Source: Podospora pseudoanserina (Eukaryota; Ascomycota; Sordariomycetes; Sordariales; Podosporaceae). Taken from it: a stretch of DNA of 64,000 nt. Position numbers and translations under genes: made by a program. The notes beneath the pieces were generated by a model. The model searched no databases, was not told where the DNA came from, and saw nothing but the letters and a program-made list of their open reading frames with translations. Location of the stretch: positions 3,658,001-3,722,000 of the forward strand of contig NC_085921.1 of NCBI RefSeq assembly GCF_035222485.1, written 5' to 3'. Shown here piece by piece: positions 46,557-58,188 of the stretch. How positions within the stretch are numbered: position 1 is the stretch's first letter; each line of letters starts with the position of its first letter.

Positions 46557-47777
46557 CTACCTCTTCTTGACGCTGGGTCTGGGCTTGCATTCGTCCGGCT
46601 GCACCGGGTGCAGCATGACCTTGTTAGGGTACCCAGCTGTGTTGCCCTGGTAGCCCTTGGCCCAATCGTAGCTGATAGCATACGCAAATATGCTGCCGGT
46701 CTTGTTGAACGTCGTGGCAGCAATGCTACCACCGACATTGGGGTACCCTTTCAGCCTATGCTTGGCGTCCTTATCCCAGAAGTGGAATGTGCCATCGCTG
46801 CCCGCGGTGCTGAAAGTGCCGTGGACGGGATGGAAAGAGATATCGTTGACAGCATACACGTTGGTGACGTTGCCCTGTGGGGGATCACGGTGGCACTTGA
46901 ACGAGAAGTTGAGGCTGGGCGGCACGTGTTAGCTTCCTGGACCTTCACTTTGCGGCGAGAGTCGAGATCCCAAACTCACCTAGCATCCTTGTCTTCGACG
47001 TATTGAATGGCGCAGCGACCTTCAATACTACCAATGGCGAAGCCCATCGAGTCGGTAAAGCAGCTCACCACCCTCGTTTGCCACTTAAGCGGACTCGTGA
47101 TCGTCTTGTAGAACTTGGTTGGATCCTTCAGGTTGATGACGTTGATGTATCTCTCGGCTGTCCCTATCACCAGGAGGTCGTTTCGTACGTCCATGGTGTA
47201 CACACGTTCCTGGCACGTTACGGTCCCGACTGGTGTCTGTTGCCGGAAGTCCCAGTACTTGATGGTCTTGTCCCAGGAGCCTGTCACGGCCATGGGGGTG
47301 CCGCTGTTTTCGAAGTAGCGAACGGCGCGAACGGGCTGGTCATGTTGCGCAAACTGCATGGTTTGACTGGTTGCAAGGTCCACCACCTTGCCCTGTTTGT
47401 CGGCGCCTCCAGAGATTACTTTTGTGCCATCCTTTGAGTGAAATCAGCAACTGTGAAAATGTGCCAAGCAGACCAGAACCAGAACCAGAACCAGAGACTC
47501 GCCATACCTTGAAAAAGTCCACCGAGAACACCGGCCCATCGTGGTCGTACGCGACTCTTCCCTCTCCCTGACCATTGCTCATGATCTCGTAGATCCGGAC
47601 CTTCTTGTCCCAACTGGCTACCGCCAACAGATCTTTGGTATCGGCCGGGTTGGGGTTGAAAGCGATGTCGGAGATGCTATCTTCTGGGCCATTGGCGAGC
47701 GCGACGTCGTTCTTCAAGTCTCCGAGGGTGTTACTCGCCGACGCAGACGACGTGCCAGATGAGAAAAGGCCTGCCAT
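46557..47777 (-). CDS. RAE1: WD40 mRNA-export factor Rae1/Gle2
   Basis: Exons 47777-47508, 47431-46980 and 46914-46557 give 359 residues, the usual Rae1 length. The seven-bladed WD40 propeller shows SISDIAFNP, LLAVASWDKKVRIYEI, DGPVFSVDFFKDGTKVISGG, PMAVTGSWDKTIKYWDFR, GRCAIQYVEDKDASLNFSF and NDISFHPVHGTFSTAGSDG, ending near KRR-like basic residues (KPRPSVKKR). Rae1 binds Nup98 at the nuclear pore and takes part in mRNA export and the spindle. The first intron carries an (AACCAG)n run at 47472-47494. Confidence 0.95.
47472..47494. repeat. (ACCAGA)n run inside the first RAE1 intron
   Basis: About four copies of the hexamer, lying just inside the donor side of the intron on the minus strand. 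Confidence 0.6.
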
Positions 47778-49246
47778 TTTTGGTCGTGGGCGTGGCTACG
47801 CCGAAAAAAAAAAAACAATTCGCTGTTTGTGTCGAGACTATCGCGCAGTCGATCAAGGGCTTCGCCGGGTATCAAAGATAGAATAGGAAGGGAAATTGTA
47901 CAGGTAGTTGTAAAGTTGTTCGAGAGATGGGAACAAGTCGCAAAAGTTGACAAAGATTCCGTCGTCAGGTTCGCGAAGAAGGCAGCTGCAGCACAATCCG
48001 ACCAGAGAGCAAAGCAACGCGCCAGTGCCTCTCGCCAAGACAAGTACCCGAATGCGTTCACTTGCAACAGCCTCACGAAAGAGCTTGGGCCACCACCAGA
48101 TTCACTTGCTCTTTGTGGCTCGAATCCCACATGCCCAGCCACAACCCACACACCCCACTGAGAGCACGAAGCCCCACTAAAAAGTTATCTACTTTAAAAA
48201 AAATCCCACCATTCCCACTCTTTTTCGCTTTCCTCCTTTCGCAAGCACCCTCTCGCCCGACAAATCGCTATTCGAAGCTCACAAACGGAAAGATTTCCCT
48301 TCGGGGCATCTCTTTCACAATCACCACACAGCTTTGGGAGAAAGTCCCCGGACATTGCCGAGCGTGACTTGTCACGATCGGTGTTGCGGAAACGCGCCGC
48401 CACAGAAGCACAGCGGCTGATCTCTATTTTTTGCCCGCCTTGTTCCTTGTCTTTTTTTCTGTTTTCATCGCCCGGCCTCATCACACCAAAGTCGACTTTG
48501 ATTTCGCTTTCCCCCATGAGCTGGGTTACTTGTCTGTTTTGCGAGGCTGGAGACCACATGGACGAAGATATGAGTCCGCGCTCTGTGCTGTTCGGGATAG
48601 GCTCGTCTTGGTTCCTCTGAGGTTAGTGGATCGGGTCGATGGTGGGGCTGCCGTGGTGGCAGACGTCGTGGCTGGGAACGTCATGGCGCGGCTGGAGAAT
48701 TTTCGTCACGATACCACAGATATGCGATTGCCCATCTCTCTCGAAAGAGGGGATGGAGTTACTCGACGGGGCTTATTCTCGGTGCGAGGGGGTGCTTCAA
48801 CACAAACCTTGGTTACGTTTTGCCTCTGTCGACCTTGAAGGCTAGCCAGCATGGACGAACCGAACACTCTGGGCTTCACTGGAGGTCACCTTTTTTTCGT
48901 TCCCTGTTGGTTGGTCTGCTTGGCTGTTGGCATCTGGGGGCTTTTGAGGCCTGGGGGCTTTGCAGTCTACATGATGAGAACCACTAAAAGTCAAGCTCTG
49001 AGGTACCAAAAGGTCCCGTTGATGACTTAAAATGCGTTATGGTATCTGACTGACTGTCAAAGATTTTGTTCTTTTTGTTCTTGATATTATTAGATAGAAG
49101 TGCGCTGTGCTCTCAATATGCAGTGTTTATGCCTTGTGTGTACGAGCATTGTGAGGCCTGTTGAAGTCTCGCCGTCGCCAATTTTCCCAATGCTGTCGTT
49201 TCCAATTCCCATGTACGGTTGAAGTCTCAGGAAAGCAAGAACCACA
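47778..49246. other. Intergenic region, no gene seen
   Basis: 1.47 kb between RAE1 (promoter side) and ECT1 (3' side), both on the minus strand. It has A/T tracts near 47807 and 48187. ORFs on both strands, such as 48194-48559, have no motif. Confidence 0.4.
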
Positions 49247-50668
49247 TCACTTCTGAAGCTTTTCCTCCTTCTTGCGCTGTTCCTCTTCGAGAAGCTCCCT
49301 CTCCTTATGAGCGGCCTCGATGTCGGCCTTCATGCCCTTGGCCCTTTGACGAGCTTCGTAGAGGTCTCTGCTCTTCATGATTCTTTGGACAATGGTACCG
49401 GCGTTGACTTCCTCGAATTCGTGGTGGCCAATCTCTCTGTAAATGCCCATCTCCTTGGGAGCCGCGTACACATCCTTTGTGGATGGCATAAATGATGTTG
49501 GGCCGTGGTAAACGGCATCGGGGGTGCTCCATGGGAACTTGGCCAAGTACTCCTTGGTAGGCTCGAAGGGGGCGCCGAAGATGACGGCATTGACGTACTA
49601 GATGATCATGTCAGTCAGTCGATCTGGAGGAGGAGTGAGATGATGACATGTTACCCTGCATTGCAGAACGCAGAGGCCGCGCTCGTAAATGTTCATGATG
49701 GGGTAGTTAACGCCCTTCCACTTGTTGATGACATCGTCGTCGTGGACGCCAGCCGCCACAAACACCGGGCCGTAGTCCTCTCCCTTGCCCTTGCGCTCGT
49801 TGACGTTCTGCTCCGAGTACCAACCGTCCCCTCTGGCGAGCTCCTCCTCAGCTTCAACCACCATCTTGAGGAACTCGATGTGGCCGCTGGAGAAGAGGTC
49901 GAAACCACCATCGACGTACACGACCCGTTGGCCAATCTTTGGCCCGATACCCCCAAACAACTTGTCGAACCCATTCTCCCCTGACCAGAACCAAACCTCC
50001 ACACCGGGCTGCTTGGCCGTCTCATCCGCAGCATACAGCCTAATCCTCTCCTTCATCGCCTCGCCTTCCTTCTTCCTCTCCTCCGCTGTTCCCGGACCCT
50101 CCTCGCCCTCGAGCGTCTTTTGCAGCGACTTGATGAAATGCCCCCTCGTGCAAAGCAGCATCCTCCCAACCAAATCGGTAGTGGAGATACTCGGCGTCCG
50201 CTTCACAACCTTGAACCGATCGGCCGCCTTGACAAAGCGGTAGCAGTCCTCACCGCTGCCGTCAGAGGTGATGTCGTCGCCGTGGACAACGTACTTGCAG
50301 CCGTAGTGGGTGATCCAGTCCAGCTGGGTGACGTAGGGAGCGTAGGGGATGGACTTGGTGACCCAGCGGCAGGCGTCGGTGGCCATGAGGCGCTCTTTGA
50401 GGTTCATGACGGTGGGGCCCTTGTTTTCGAGGATGGCCTCGTCCGAGTGGACGCCGACGTAGAGCTCGTCGCCGAGTTGGCGGGCCTGAACTACGGCGCC
50501 TGCGTGGCCTATTATTGCATCATTAGAGGTGAACGGTAGAGGATGGTATGGGTGTGGGGGAGACTGACCGTGGTGGAAGAAATCAAAACAGCCATCTACC
50601 CAGAGACGGCCCTCGAGGAGCTCAGGGGCTGGCTCGCCAGGGGGGTTGACGGGATCGGTGGCGCTCAT
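49247..50668 (-). CDS. ECT1: Ethanolamine-phosphate cytidylyltransferase
   Basis: Second step of the CDP-ethanolamine pathway to phosphatidylethanolamine: phosphoethanolamine + CTP to CDP-ethanolamine. Exons 50668-50569, 50508-49655 and 49597-49247, 434 residues. Two tandem cytidylyltransferase folds are present. The first has RLWVDGCFDFFHHGHAG, with the catalytic HxGH assembled across the first intron, and TDLVGRMLL, an ISTTDLVGR-type signature. The second has VVYVDGGFDLFSSGHIEFL, where HxGH is degenerate to SxGH, as is normal for this enzyme. The C-terminus is a Lys/Glu helix (AAHKERELLEEEQRKKEE). The start MSATDPVNPPGEPAP is the first ATG; an upstream GTG was rejected. Confidence 0.95.
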
Positions 50669-51724
50669 GGCTGGTGACACAAAAGGGGTTTGTTGTTGGG
50701 GAGTGTTTGCGTTGCTGGGTGGTGGCCAGGAGTGGTGTTTGTGACTTCAAAATATAACCGACGGAGTCAAATAGCAGCTACAATGGAACCCAAAAATTCA
50801 ACTGTAACTAACAAGAGAAGATGTTGTGGAATGAAAAGCACAACATTGGCAATCAGACCCTAAAGATGTGTTTAATTGCCCAGGAAGCCAATTTGGGCAT
50901 TGAGTGTCTGCCCCTCCACCCCTCCTCCTCGGCTGGCCCCTCCCCCACCTTCGGTGCAGCGATCTAATGCAGGGACTCAAACTGCCCGCGCTCATCTCAG
51001 ATCAGGTTGGCGTCTCCGAGTCCCATCTTCGATCACGGGAGGACGGGAAACAGGAGGCAACAGAGATATCTATAAGGTATGGGAAGGGTCGGGAATCCTG
51101 GACATGGACCAACCTTGCATCACCATCCATGTTTCAGAAGGGTCGACCGCTGGACAACCCCAACTGGTTCCCCGGATTCTCAACTGCCCTCAACCCAGGG
51201 AAAAGACGCGGCCGCTTGAGCTAGCGGCTGATGTGCTGCGACGATTCAACGTCAATGCCCTGACGGCGGCGAGTTCGCGGCTCTGGATTTGACAGACGAC
51301 GGTCGAGATGGTGTTCAGGCGGGTGCCCGTTCGTCGTCACCTGCATCAGACGGCATGGGGAACCCCCTGGACACATGCGGCCGCCTTACTCTCCCGGCCA
51401 TGTGCTTTTTTTGCTACGATAGAGAGAGCTTTGGTAATGGTTTAAGAAGCACGGCTGTCCCTTCTTCGTCTCTTTTCTTTTGTCTCTGTGGATCGTCAAC
51501 ACCATGGACATCACCACATCTTGATATCCAACCCCTGTCGCACAACGCCTACGAACCCTGTCAGCGGAACAGAGGGGACTGCTAAAGCATCCAACAGCTC
51601 CTGCCGGATCCAGGGCGCTAAGGTATCCCCAGCAAATGGCGGCGCGTTGTTGCCCTTGTCCCTTGCCCAAAGAGGTCATTTTCGCACACATCCCAGGAAA
51701 GAGGAAGCAGTGAGACTGTGAGAC
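50669..51724. other. Divergent promoter region
   Basis: 1.06 kb between ECT1 and the plus-strand unknown gene. ORFs on both strands (50876-51292, 51386-51991 minus) show no motif. No RNA gene seen. Confidence 0.45.
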
Positions 51725-53322
51725 ATGCAGCGCTCGGGAGCCACACCGACGCAGACGGCCGCGCCCTTTTTCGCGTCCCTGTTTGGCGGCGGTCATCACT
51801 CGTCCAACTCCAACTCCAACTCCAACTCGAACTCGCACTCGCACTCGCACGACGACCCCTCGTCGCTGTCTCCCACCACCAGGAAATCTCCGGGAAAATC
51901 CATCAGGTCGCTCTCCCGTCCCACCAGCTCGGGCGTCGACGCCGCCGGTGACGCAGGGGCTAGTCCAGCCCGGCAACACAACGTTCTCCACAAGAGCCGC
52001 GATCGCAGGCCCTCATTTGGTCGCAAGCCCTCCTTCTCCTTTGCCTCGTCCAGCTCCCCGAAGCGCCGCGCAAACTCGTCGTCGTCGGCCAATGGCGCCG
52101 CAAGACCTCCGGCCATCCAGCTCTTCCCCGACACCGACAATCCCGTGCCTCCGCTCCCCGACTACGCCCTCGCCCAGGCCGTGAACAAGTTGTCGAGAGA
52201 GACCGACGCCGTGCTGTCATCCCCCACCTCGACCCCTGAGGGCTTCTCCAAGATGCTCAGTCGCACGACACCCGCGAACGGTCAGCTGGCTCCCCCTCCT
52301 GTTCTCCAGGGCGGAAGCAGCAGTGGCCAACCGAGCGAGCTGAGCGTGGTGCACCAGCATATTCAAGAGACGGCGAATAAGAGGATATCGACGTTGGACT
52401 ATCTGCGCAAGGCGTAAGCCCCCACTCCACTCTCTGCCATCTCCAAACCACATACTGACGCTTGTCCCGTGTTTTTTCCAGCCACGAAGGCCGCATCTAC
52501 TGGTTCAACACCCTCCTCTTTGACAAACCCGACCTCCAACGCATGCCTTATTTCGATCCCCGCAAACTCGCCCGCCGAGCCACAAACTACCTGCTGCTTG
52601 GAATCTCCCTACCAGCAGTGATAGACCTCAACAGCAGCAACGCTGTTGAATTCCTCAAATCCTTCAACACCCTCCTCACAGAATTCGACTCGTTTCAGCA
52701 ACTCCACTCCGAATCAGGCGCTTCGTCCTCTTCGTTGTCACGAGCGAGAATACCACAGATGTTCCGCCGCGCTGCCGGCCCTGCCAAGACAAGACGATCC
52801 TCCAGCGCGACCACGGCGGCGGCAGCGGCGGCGACGGCATCGCTGGCCGGCACAGCAGGGGAGTCCTCCCTCGGAGAGCAGCAGCTCGCTCAGCTGGAGA
52901 GTCTGGCGCTCACACCATCAATCACCAACACCTCCACCACTTACCCGGGTGTAGGATCAGGAACGGTCAATGTCACGCATCCAGCGTCGATTATGAACTT
53001 TGCGGGGTCCGAGATTGATTTACTTCCCGGGGAGGAGTACACCCACCTGCTCACGCCAAGTCTGCCGTTTGACCCGGACTTTTTCGAGACGTTTGCCACT
53101 TTGTGTGATGTCTTGATTGATACGTACACGAGATTGCTGGGGCTGCTGCCGAGTCCGAATCATTGTGGGGGGAGCGTGGCCGAGTTGTTTAGCAAGGCGG
53201 ATGGGAAGGTGAGGAAGTTGTTGGTTCAGGGGGTTGTGAGGGAGTTTGAGGAGGGGACGAGAGCCGGGGTGAAGAGTGAGGTTGCGAATGTGGGGAAGGT
53301 GGTGTTGAGCGGGTTGATGTGA
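51725..53322 (+). CDS. Unknown protein with disordered N-terminus and ordered C-terminal half (509 residues)
   Basis: Exons 51725-52413 and 52482-53322. Residues 1-160 are Ser/Pro/Asn-rich, with an Asn-Ser then His-Ser dipeptide repeat at about residues 27-42. The second half looks like a real conserved domain: EGRIYWFNTLLFDKP, DLQRMPYFDPRKLARRATNY, VEFLKSFNTLLTEFDSFQQ and later PFDPDFFETFATLCDVLID, followed by helical sequence to the end. I do not recognise the family. An Ala-rich run (about residues 360-385) and a Ser-rich linker lie in the middle. The intron has a strong tttttccag acceptor and the join keeps the frame. Confidence 0.72.
51804..51850 (+). repeat. Hexanucleotide repeat encoding Asn-Ser and His-Ser dipeptides
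   Basis: aactcc units followed by cactcg units inside the coding sequence of the unknown 509-residue protein. Confidence 0.8.
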
Positions 53323-53816
53323 GGGATAGGAATAGGCTGGTTGGAAAGTTGGGGAGCATCTATCTACAGCATGGGTGGGAGGAAGGGTGCATGGCGTTCA
53401 CGGAAGCAATGTATGTGTTTTTTTCTTTTTCTTTTTTTCTTTTCTTTTCCTTTTTTTTGAAGGGACTGGAATTTTAGCAGAGATATCCTGTTGGCATTTT
53501 ACAAAGGTATACCAAGCAATATTAGCGTTGAACTCGATGCACGTTGATAAGTTTTGATCTATATACTCCTGTCCGGTACCTGTGGAATATTGACATCCCA
53601 TGTGTCATGAAGTCGTTTGATGCTGTCATGTGAGATGGGATATGCCATGTGATGCTGCTTATACAAAGGAAATGACAAAAGGAGGGATGAAAACACACGC
53701 TCGCTCGCTGTCCGCAAATGCCACATCACAAAAATCACAACCCCAACACCGACCCCAGCCCCCTTTTACCCCTGAACCACCTCTCCATTTGCCACTTATC
53801 ACCTCATAATCCCCTT
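53323..53816. other. Convergent 3' region, no gene seen
   Basis: About 490 bases with T-rich runs at 53418-53458. It holds 3' UTRs of two convergent genes. Confidence 0.45.
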
Positions 53817-54332
53817 TTATACAACAACACCTTCCTTCTTAACCTGGAAATACCCCCTCTCCCGATTCCGACTCCTCTCCCTCCTCCCCCTCGACAGTTG
53901 CAAGCTATTATTCGGGCTCGTCGACCTCTGAATCTCGCTCCCGACCGCCGTCGCAACACTAGCCATGGCGCTCTGTCCCACCACATTCCCACTCCCGGTG
54001 GTTGCCGGCTCGGGGAGCTTGAAAGTCCGGAGATCAGCAGTCGACCTCGTCTGGCTCAGCCGTCTTCTGTTGTCGGGCTTTTCGCTACCCGGACTCGGGG
54101 TCCGGAGCTGGGCGGGGAAGTTGGGGGACTTGAGAGTCTGGTGACTGGCGAGGTGGACCGAGATGATCGCGTTGGTGGCGGGCTTCTCGTTGAGGAGGGA
54201 CTGCTGGAGGCGCTCGGCGGTGCGGCGGGCGCGGAGGGCGGCGGCTTCTTTTTCTGAGGAGAGGAGTTGCGAGTGGAGGTGGGAGAAGGAGGCGGTGTTG
54301 GGTTTGAACTGAGCGGGGTTGGTTGAGCTCAT
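53817..54332 (-). CDS. Small unknown protein whose ATG overlaps the upstream stop codon (171 residues)
   Basis: Open frame from ATG at 54332 to a stop at 53817. The start MSSTNPAQFKPNTASFSHL leads to a helical Ala/Arg/Glu stretch (LLSSEKEAAALRARRTAER), then a Ser/Pro/Thr-rich region and a basic tail (LSRGRRERSRNRERG). Its start ATG shares bases with the TGA of the upstream minus-strand gene (ATGA), which suggests either translation restart on one mRNA or a missed intron joining the two into one protein. The only candidate donors nearby (gtccc, gtcga) are poor, so I keep them apart. Confidence 0.55.
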   Translation of the reverse strand: MSSTNPAQFKPNTASFSHLHSQLLSSEKEAAALRARRTAERLQQSLLNEKPATNAIISVHLASHQTLKSPNFPAQLRTPSPGSEKPDNRRRLSQTRSTADLRTFKLPEPATTGSGNVVGQSAMASVATAVGSEIQRSTSPNNSLQLSRGRRERSRNRERGYFQVKKEGVVV

Positions 54333-56037
54333 GGGAGGAGGGAAGGGGGTTGTGGGAAGGGGGACGCATCGACCTCGGTGACGTCCGGGTTCGGGTCAGG
54401 CGTTGGGTGGTGGTTCTCGGTTGGTGATTCCGCGGGCACCTCCTCGACAGATACTTTCGCTGCTTTTGGCAACTCCACAACAGTCTTGTCGCCATCTTCC
54501 TCCTCTTCGATGGGTTCCGTCAAGTCGATCACCTCCGTAATCACCACCTCCTCCACACACCTCGCCCCGGCCTCAGACCCATCATCACTGTCACTCGAGC
54601 TATCCTCCTCCTCCTCCTCCTCCTCCTCCTCCTCCTCCTCCTCCACCACCACCTCTTCTTCCACCCCCCGTTATCACTTTCCTCGCTCTCCTCCACCAAC
54701 TTCCCCAACCCCTTCCCTCCCCCTTCTCACCCACCCCCCTCACTCTCCTTTTTCCCATCATCACCTCCTCCAAACTCCCCACCTCTTTTTCCAGTCCACC
54801 AACAACAGGACTGCTAGGCTCATTCCTATACCTCTCCGCCTCCTCCTGCGCCCTCGCCTCCGCCTCGGCCCTCCACTGCGCCTCCTCCTCCTCCGTCCTC
54901 ATCCAGTACCGCCCCATAGCCTTTTGATTCTCCTGGTGGCGTCGCAACTTCGTCGCGCTCTTCAGCACCGTCTTGGGAGCCGTCTTTTGCGGCCCCGGGT
55001 CATGCGGAGAAACATAGGTGATTGTCGACTTTGACTTTCGTTTCACTGGCAGGAACCTCCGCCCGGGGCCGACCTCCACGCGGTGGACTGTCGCTTTGGC
55101 GAAGCGGACGGTAGAGGGGGACATTGTTCTTGCTGGGGTGAGGAGGGGGGATGCCGGGGGGGAGTCGAGGAGGGGGGTTAACGGGGTGAGAGGGGGGGAG
55201 AGGGAGGGAGGTTTCTCAGAAAGGGGCGGGGTTTGCTGTTGTTCTGAAGAACTGGAGGGCGAGGGGAGGGGGGAGAGAAGGGCTGCGTTGAGGGTTGGGC
55301 TGTGGGGTTGCTCCCCCGGCCCCGGGGGGTCGAGGAAACGGGGGGCGCGGCGGGCGTTGCCGTCTGGGCTGGAGACGCGGAGGATGGATTTGGGGACCAT
55401 GGTGGAGGTTGGTGGTGGAGGGGATCTGATGGACACGTGTTAGTCTTGGAACCTGTCCGCGGCTGAGAGATGGCAACACTCACTTTGACCTCACCACACT
55501 TCCCACCAGAGTGGAAGCCTGACTGAGCCGTTTGGCAGCCTCGGGAGCTGTCTTGTTGACCTTCTCCAAAGACCCATTCTTGCTTCCAGACTTTGTCGAC
55601 TCTTCCGACCGCTTCGGATCAAGATTCGAAAAGTTTGGCTTTGCGTGCCTTGCCTTAGCACTAACTGGATCCTCCAACCCCATGAAGCCAGAAAATGAAA
55701 GCTTCCGTGACATTGATGCCGGACGTGCCTTCTTCTTGGTGGTGTTGTCCCTGTTGCTGTTATCCCAGCCTGTGCCAAAACTATGGCTATGTCTCCGTTG
55801 TGGCTTTGAAAGGCCTTGGCTAGGGGTAGCTGTGTGTTGTGTGGCAGTCGACGATGTGCTGTTTGATGACGACGAAGACAACGACGACGAGTTTGATATG
55901 ATCGATTTGGGGCCAATCTTGGTCTGTAACCCAGTCCATGAAAGAACAGCCGAGTGGACTGATGAAAATGAATCCTTCCTCTGAGGCCGGCGTGCACCCT
56001 CCAACCTATGCTTTGTCTCTTTGGTATCGTTCGACAT
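54329..56037 (-). CDS. Unknown Ser/Pro-rich protein with poly-Glu tract and SUMO-interaction-like motif (525 residues)
   Basis: Exons 56037-55484, 55425-54731 and 54657-54329. The start MSNDTKETKHRLEGARRPQ is in a Ser-rich N-terminal region. A central ordered block reads TVRFAKATVHRVEVGPGRRF, then LPVKRKSKSTITYVS and helical RTEEEEAQWRAEAEARAQEE. The third exon encodes a run of Glu from a (CTC)n repeat, then VIDLTEPIEEEEDG at residues 459-472: VIDLT followed by acidic residues is the classic SUMO-interaction pattern. The second intron (54658-54730) fixes a frame change that would otherwise end at TGA TAA. No family is recognised. Confidence 0.65.
54604..54643 (+). repeat. (CTC)n repeat coding for poly-Glu on the minus strand
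   Basis: About 13 uninterrupted trinucleotide units inside exon 3 of the 525-residue gene. Such runs vary in length between strains. Confidence 0.85.
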
Positions 56038-58188
56038 GTTGATGGCGATGTAGCTCGGGGATAAGGGGCAATAAACACAGAAAAAGTGGGTTGACGAAAC
56101 ACACCACCATAAAGAATTGTTTGCAAACGGGGTCAAATATAATTGTATTGTCTACGGAAGACAATTGATCCCCTAAACAAAAATAACCAAGCCGGACATG
56201 TGCCGATTTGGAGTCGAGGTAGTTCAGGCATGGAGTTGGGCCACAAGGGCACCACATCGCGAGCTGCGCGGGACCCAATCACGACGGCAGGACGCACATC
56301 ATGCAGTAATCTGCTTCCGTGCTGCCATCTGGCAGCACTAGACGGGACAGGGTCATTTACCCGTGGCTGGGGAAACAGGTAAGAGCTGTCTGAAACTGGT
56401 CTTGATGGGGCTTCCTAGCGTACACATCGTATTCCTGTAGACCAGAGATCGAGATTCTGACCACTGGGGACGACATACAGAGAGCCCAAGATTTCGCCCC
56501 AAGAGGTCATCGCCAACAGCACAGAAAACTCACTACCACTGTTTTGGTACTCGGCCCCAAGGTGTGTGGACTACCGGGTCTGAGGCATGGCAGATGCCAA
56601 CCGGCGCTAAACAAGGGAGAAGGTGAGTTGGCAACAGCTGGCGTCGACAGCGTGTCAATGTCGTGCGGGCGGTTGTTCCTGCTGGATGGAGTCTGTCTCA
56701 GGATGAACCCAGAGCGCTGACATTGGTAGACAGGAGATGAGATGACGCACGGCGCCGGGTCAGATCCGAGAGGCTACTGGTTCAGGACGAGGTGAGGAAG
56801 CCAATGCTCAAGTACGCAGAGACGCATGGTGTTGTTCAAGTTGGGACTTTTGAACGTCATGGCGATAGATGTCAATCTCCGACGGAGACAGCTCGTGATC
56901 GTCCAGCTGATATGACATCCGAGTATCCCGGAAATTGATGCCAAAAGAGATCCGATCCGATCATGATCGGGTCACACGGACGGAACTGAGAGATATGCCG
57001 GCCTACCAAATCAACGGAAGGGCGCCTGGTCAGGGCCAACAGGAGAAGGCTGACGGCAGAAGCGTGGGAGACTGTGAAGGTCAGCACTTTTACCCCGCGG
57101 TATAACAGATCACCCCGCATCACCACCACAAGGAAAGTTGGGGCCATGGGACCTTTGCGACAGGGCTTTGATTGGTTGGATAAGGGAATCTTATCGATAC
57201 CCAGGTACGGATAGCAACGGCTGTCCTCGGTCCAATTGGCTCTGAAGCTCAGGTTCCGCCAAAAATGTCAAAAAAATTCCATGGCTTCCGTTGCGACACC
57301 ATCATAACCACCGCTTGCCAACGCGTTGTATCGGTCTTCTCTCCTCTGCCATTGACGCAATCTTATGCATCAATTCATTCCAAGGGCGTGACGTCCTTCA
57401 AATGGGTCCGATGTAGCAATCCGATATTCGTGCGGCTTTGCTCTGCGAAGTCGGCCAACCACCGCGAGTCCCACCGCTTTGCGACTCATTCGTTCGTCCC
57501 TTTCGGTGCTCCGTGGTCCACCTCCTCCAATGAGTCAGGAAGCCGTTTCTTACCCAGCGCCGACTTTTGCCCCTGCGCCGCTGCCCGTTGAGCTCCGGTG
57601 CTCGGAAGGGACGGGGTGTTTACCCAGATTATCGGTGTGACGTGCGTCTGCAGGCTGTCGTTTAAGGGGTCCAGTGCGCCGGAACCTGGATCCGACCCTG
57701 AAAATGTCGAGAGAGAGTCAAAGTATTTATCATGGATGAGACGAAGTCTCACGGCCAGTCCCGGCTGTCGACGGCGAAGAGCTTCGGCACTAGATCCCCG
57801 ACTTGATAGCCAAGCCGGCGCTCGGAGCCCATGCTCAACTTTTCCTGTTTGCTGTTCCACGCCTTCCGCTTGACCATGTGGATATCCTCCCGCCAGGGTG
57901 AGGCTTCATTGGACAATTGGTGACACGGGACCATGATAAGGAGAATACCCTGGACGACCCGCCACTAGCTCAAACAAATCCAACCTTGAAGGATTTAAAG
58001 ATACCTCTGTCCACCCTCCTCTGTCCCCTGGCTACCGTTAACTGGCTTCTTTCACCTTTCATTGTGACTGTATTCCTCCTGGCTCACATATTGAAGCAAA
58101 GACAGCAACGCTCTTTGTTCTCCGAGACCGAGTCACCCTGCCAACTTCCTCCTCTTCCGAATAGACACACATAAACAAATCCTCCAAC
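56038..58188. other. Intergenic region with the BCAT promoter
   Basis: 2.15 kb between divergent genes. The right part is the promoter of the branched-chain aminotransferase and contains a perfect TGAGTCA at 57531-57537. No gene is seen; ORFs here lack coding character. Confidence 0.45.
57531..57537 (+). promoter_or_regulatory. Gcn4/Cpc1-type site TGAGTCA upstream of BCAT
   Basis: TGA(C/G)TCA is the binding site of the cross-pathway control factor Gcn4/Cpc1, which activates amino-acid genes. It lies about 650 bases upstream of the BCAT start. A further Leu3-like half match, CCGGAACCTG, is at 57679-57688 (consensus CCGGNNCCGG, one mismatch). Functional use is inferred. Confidence 0.45.
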
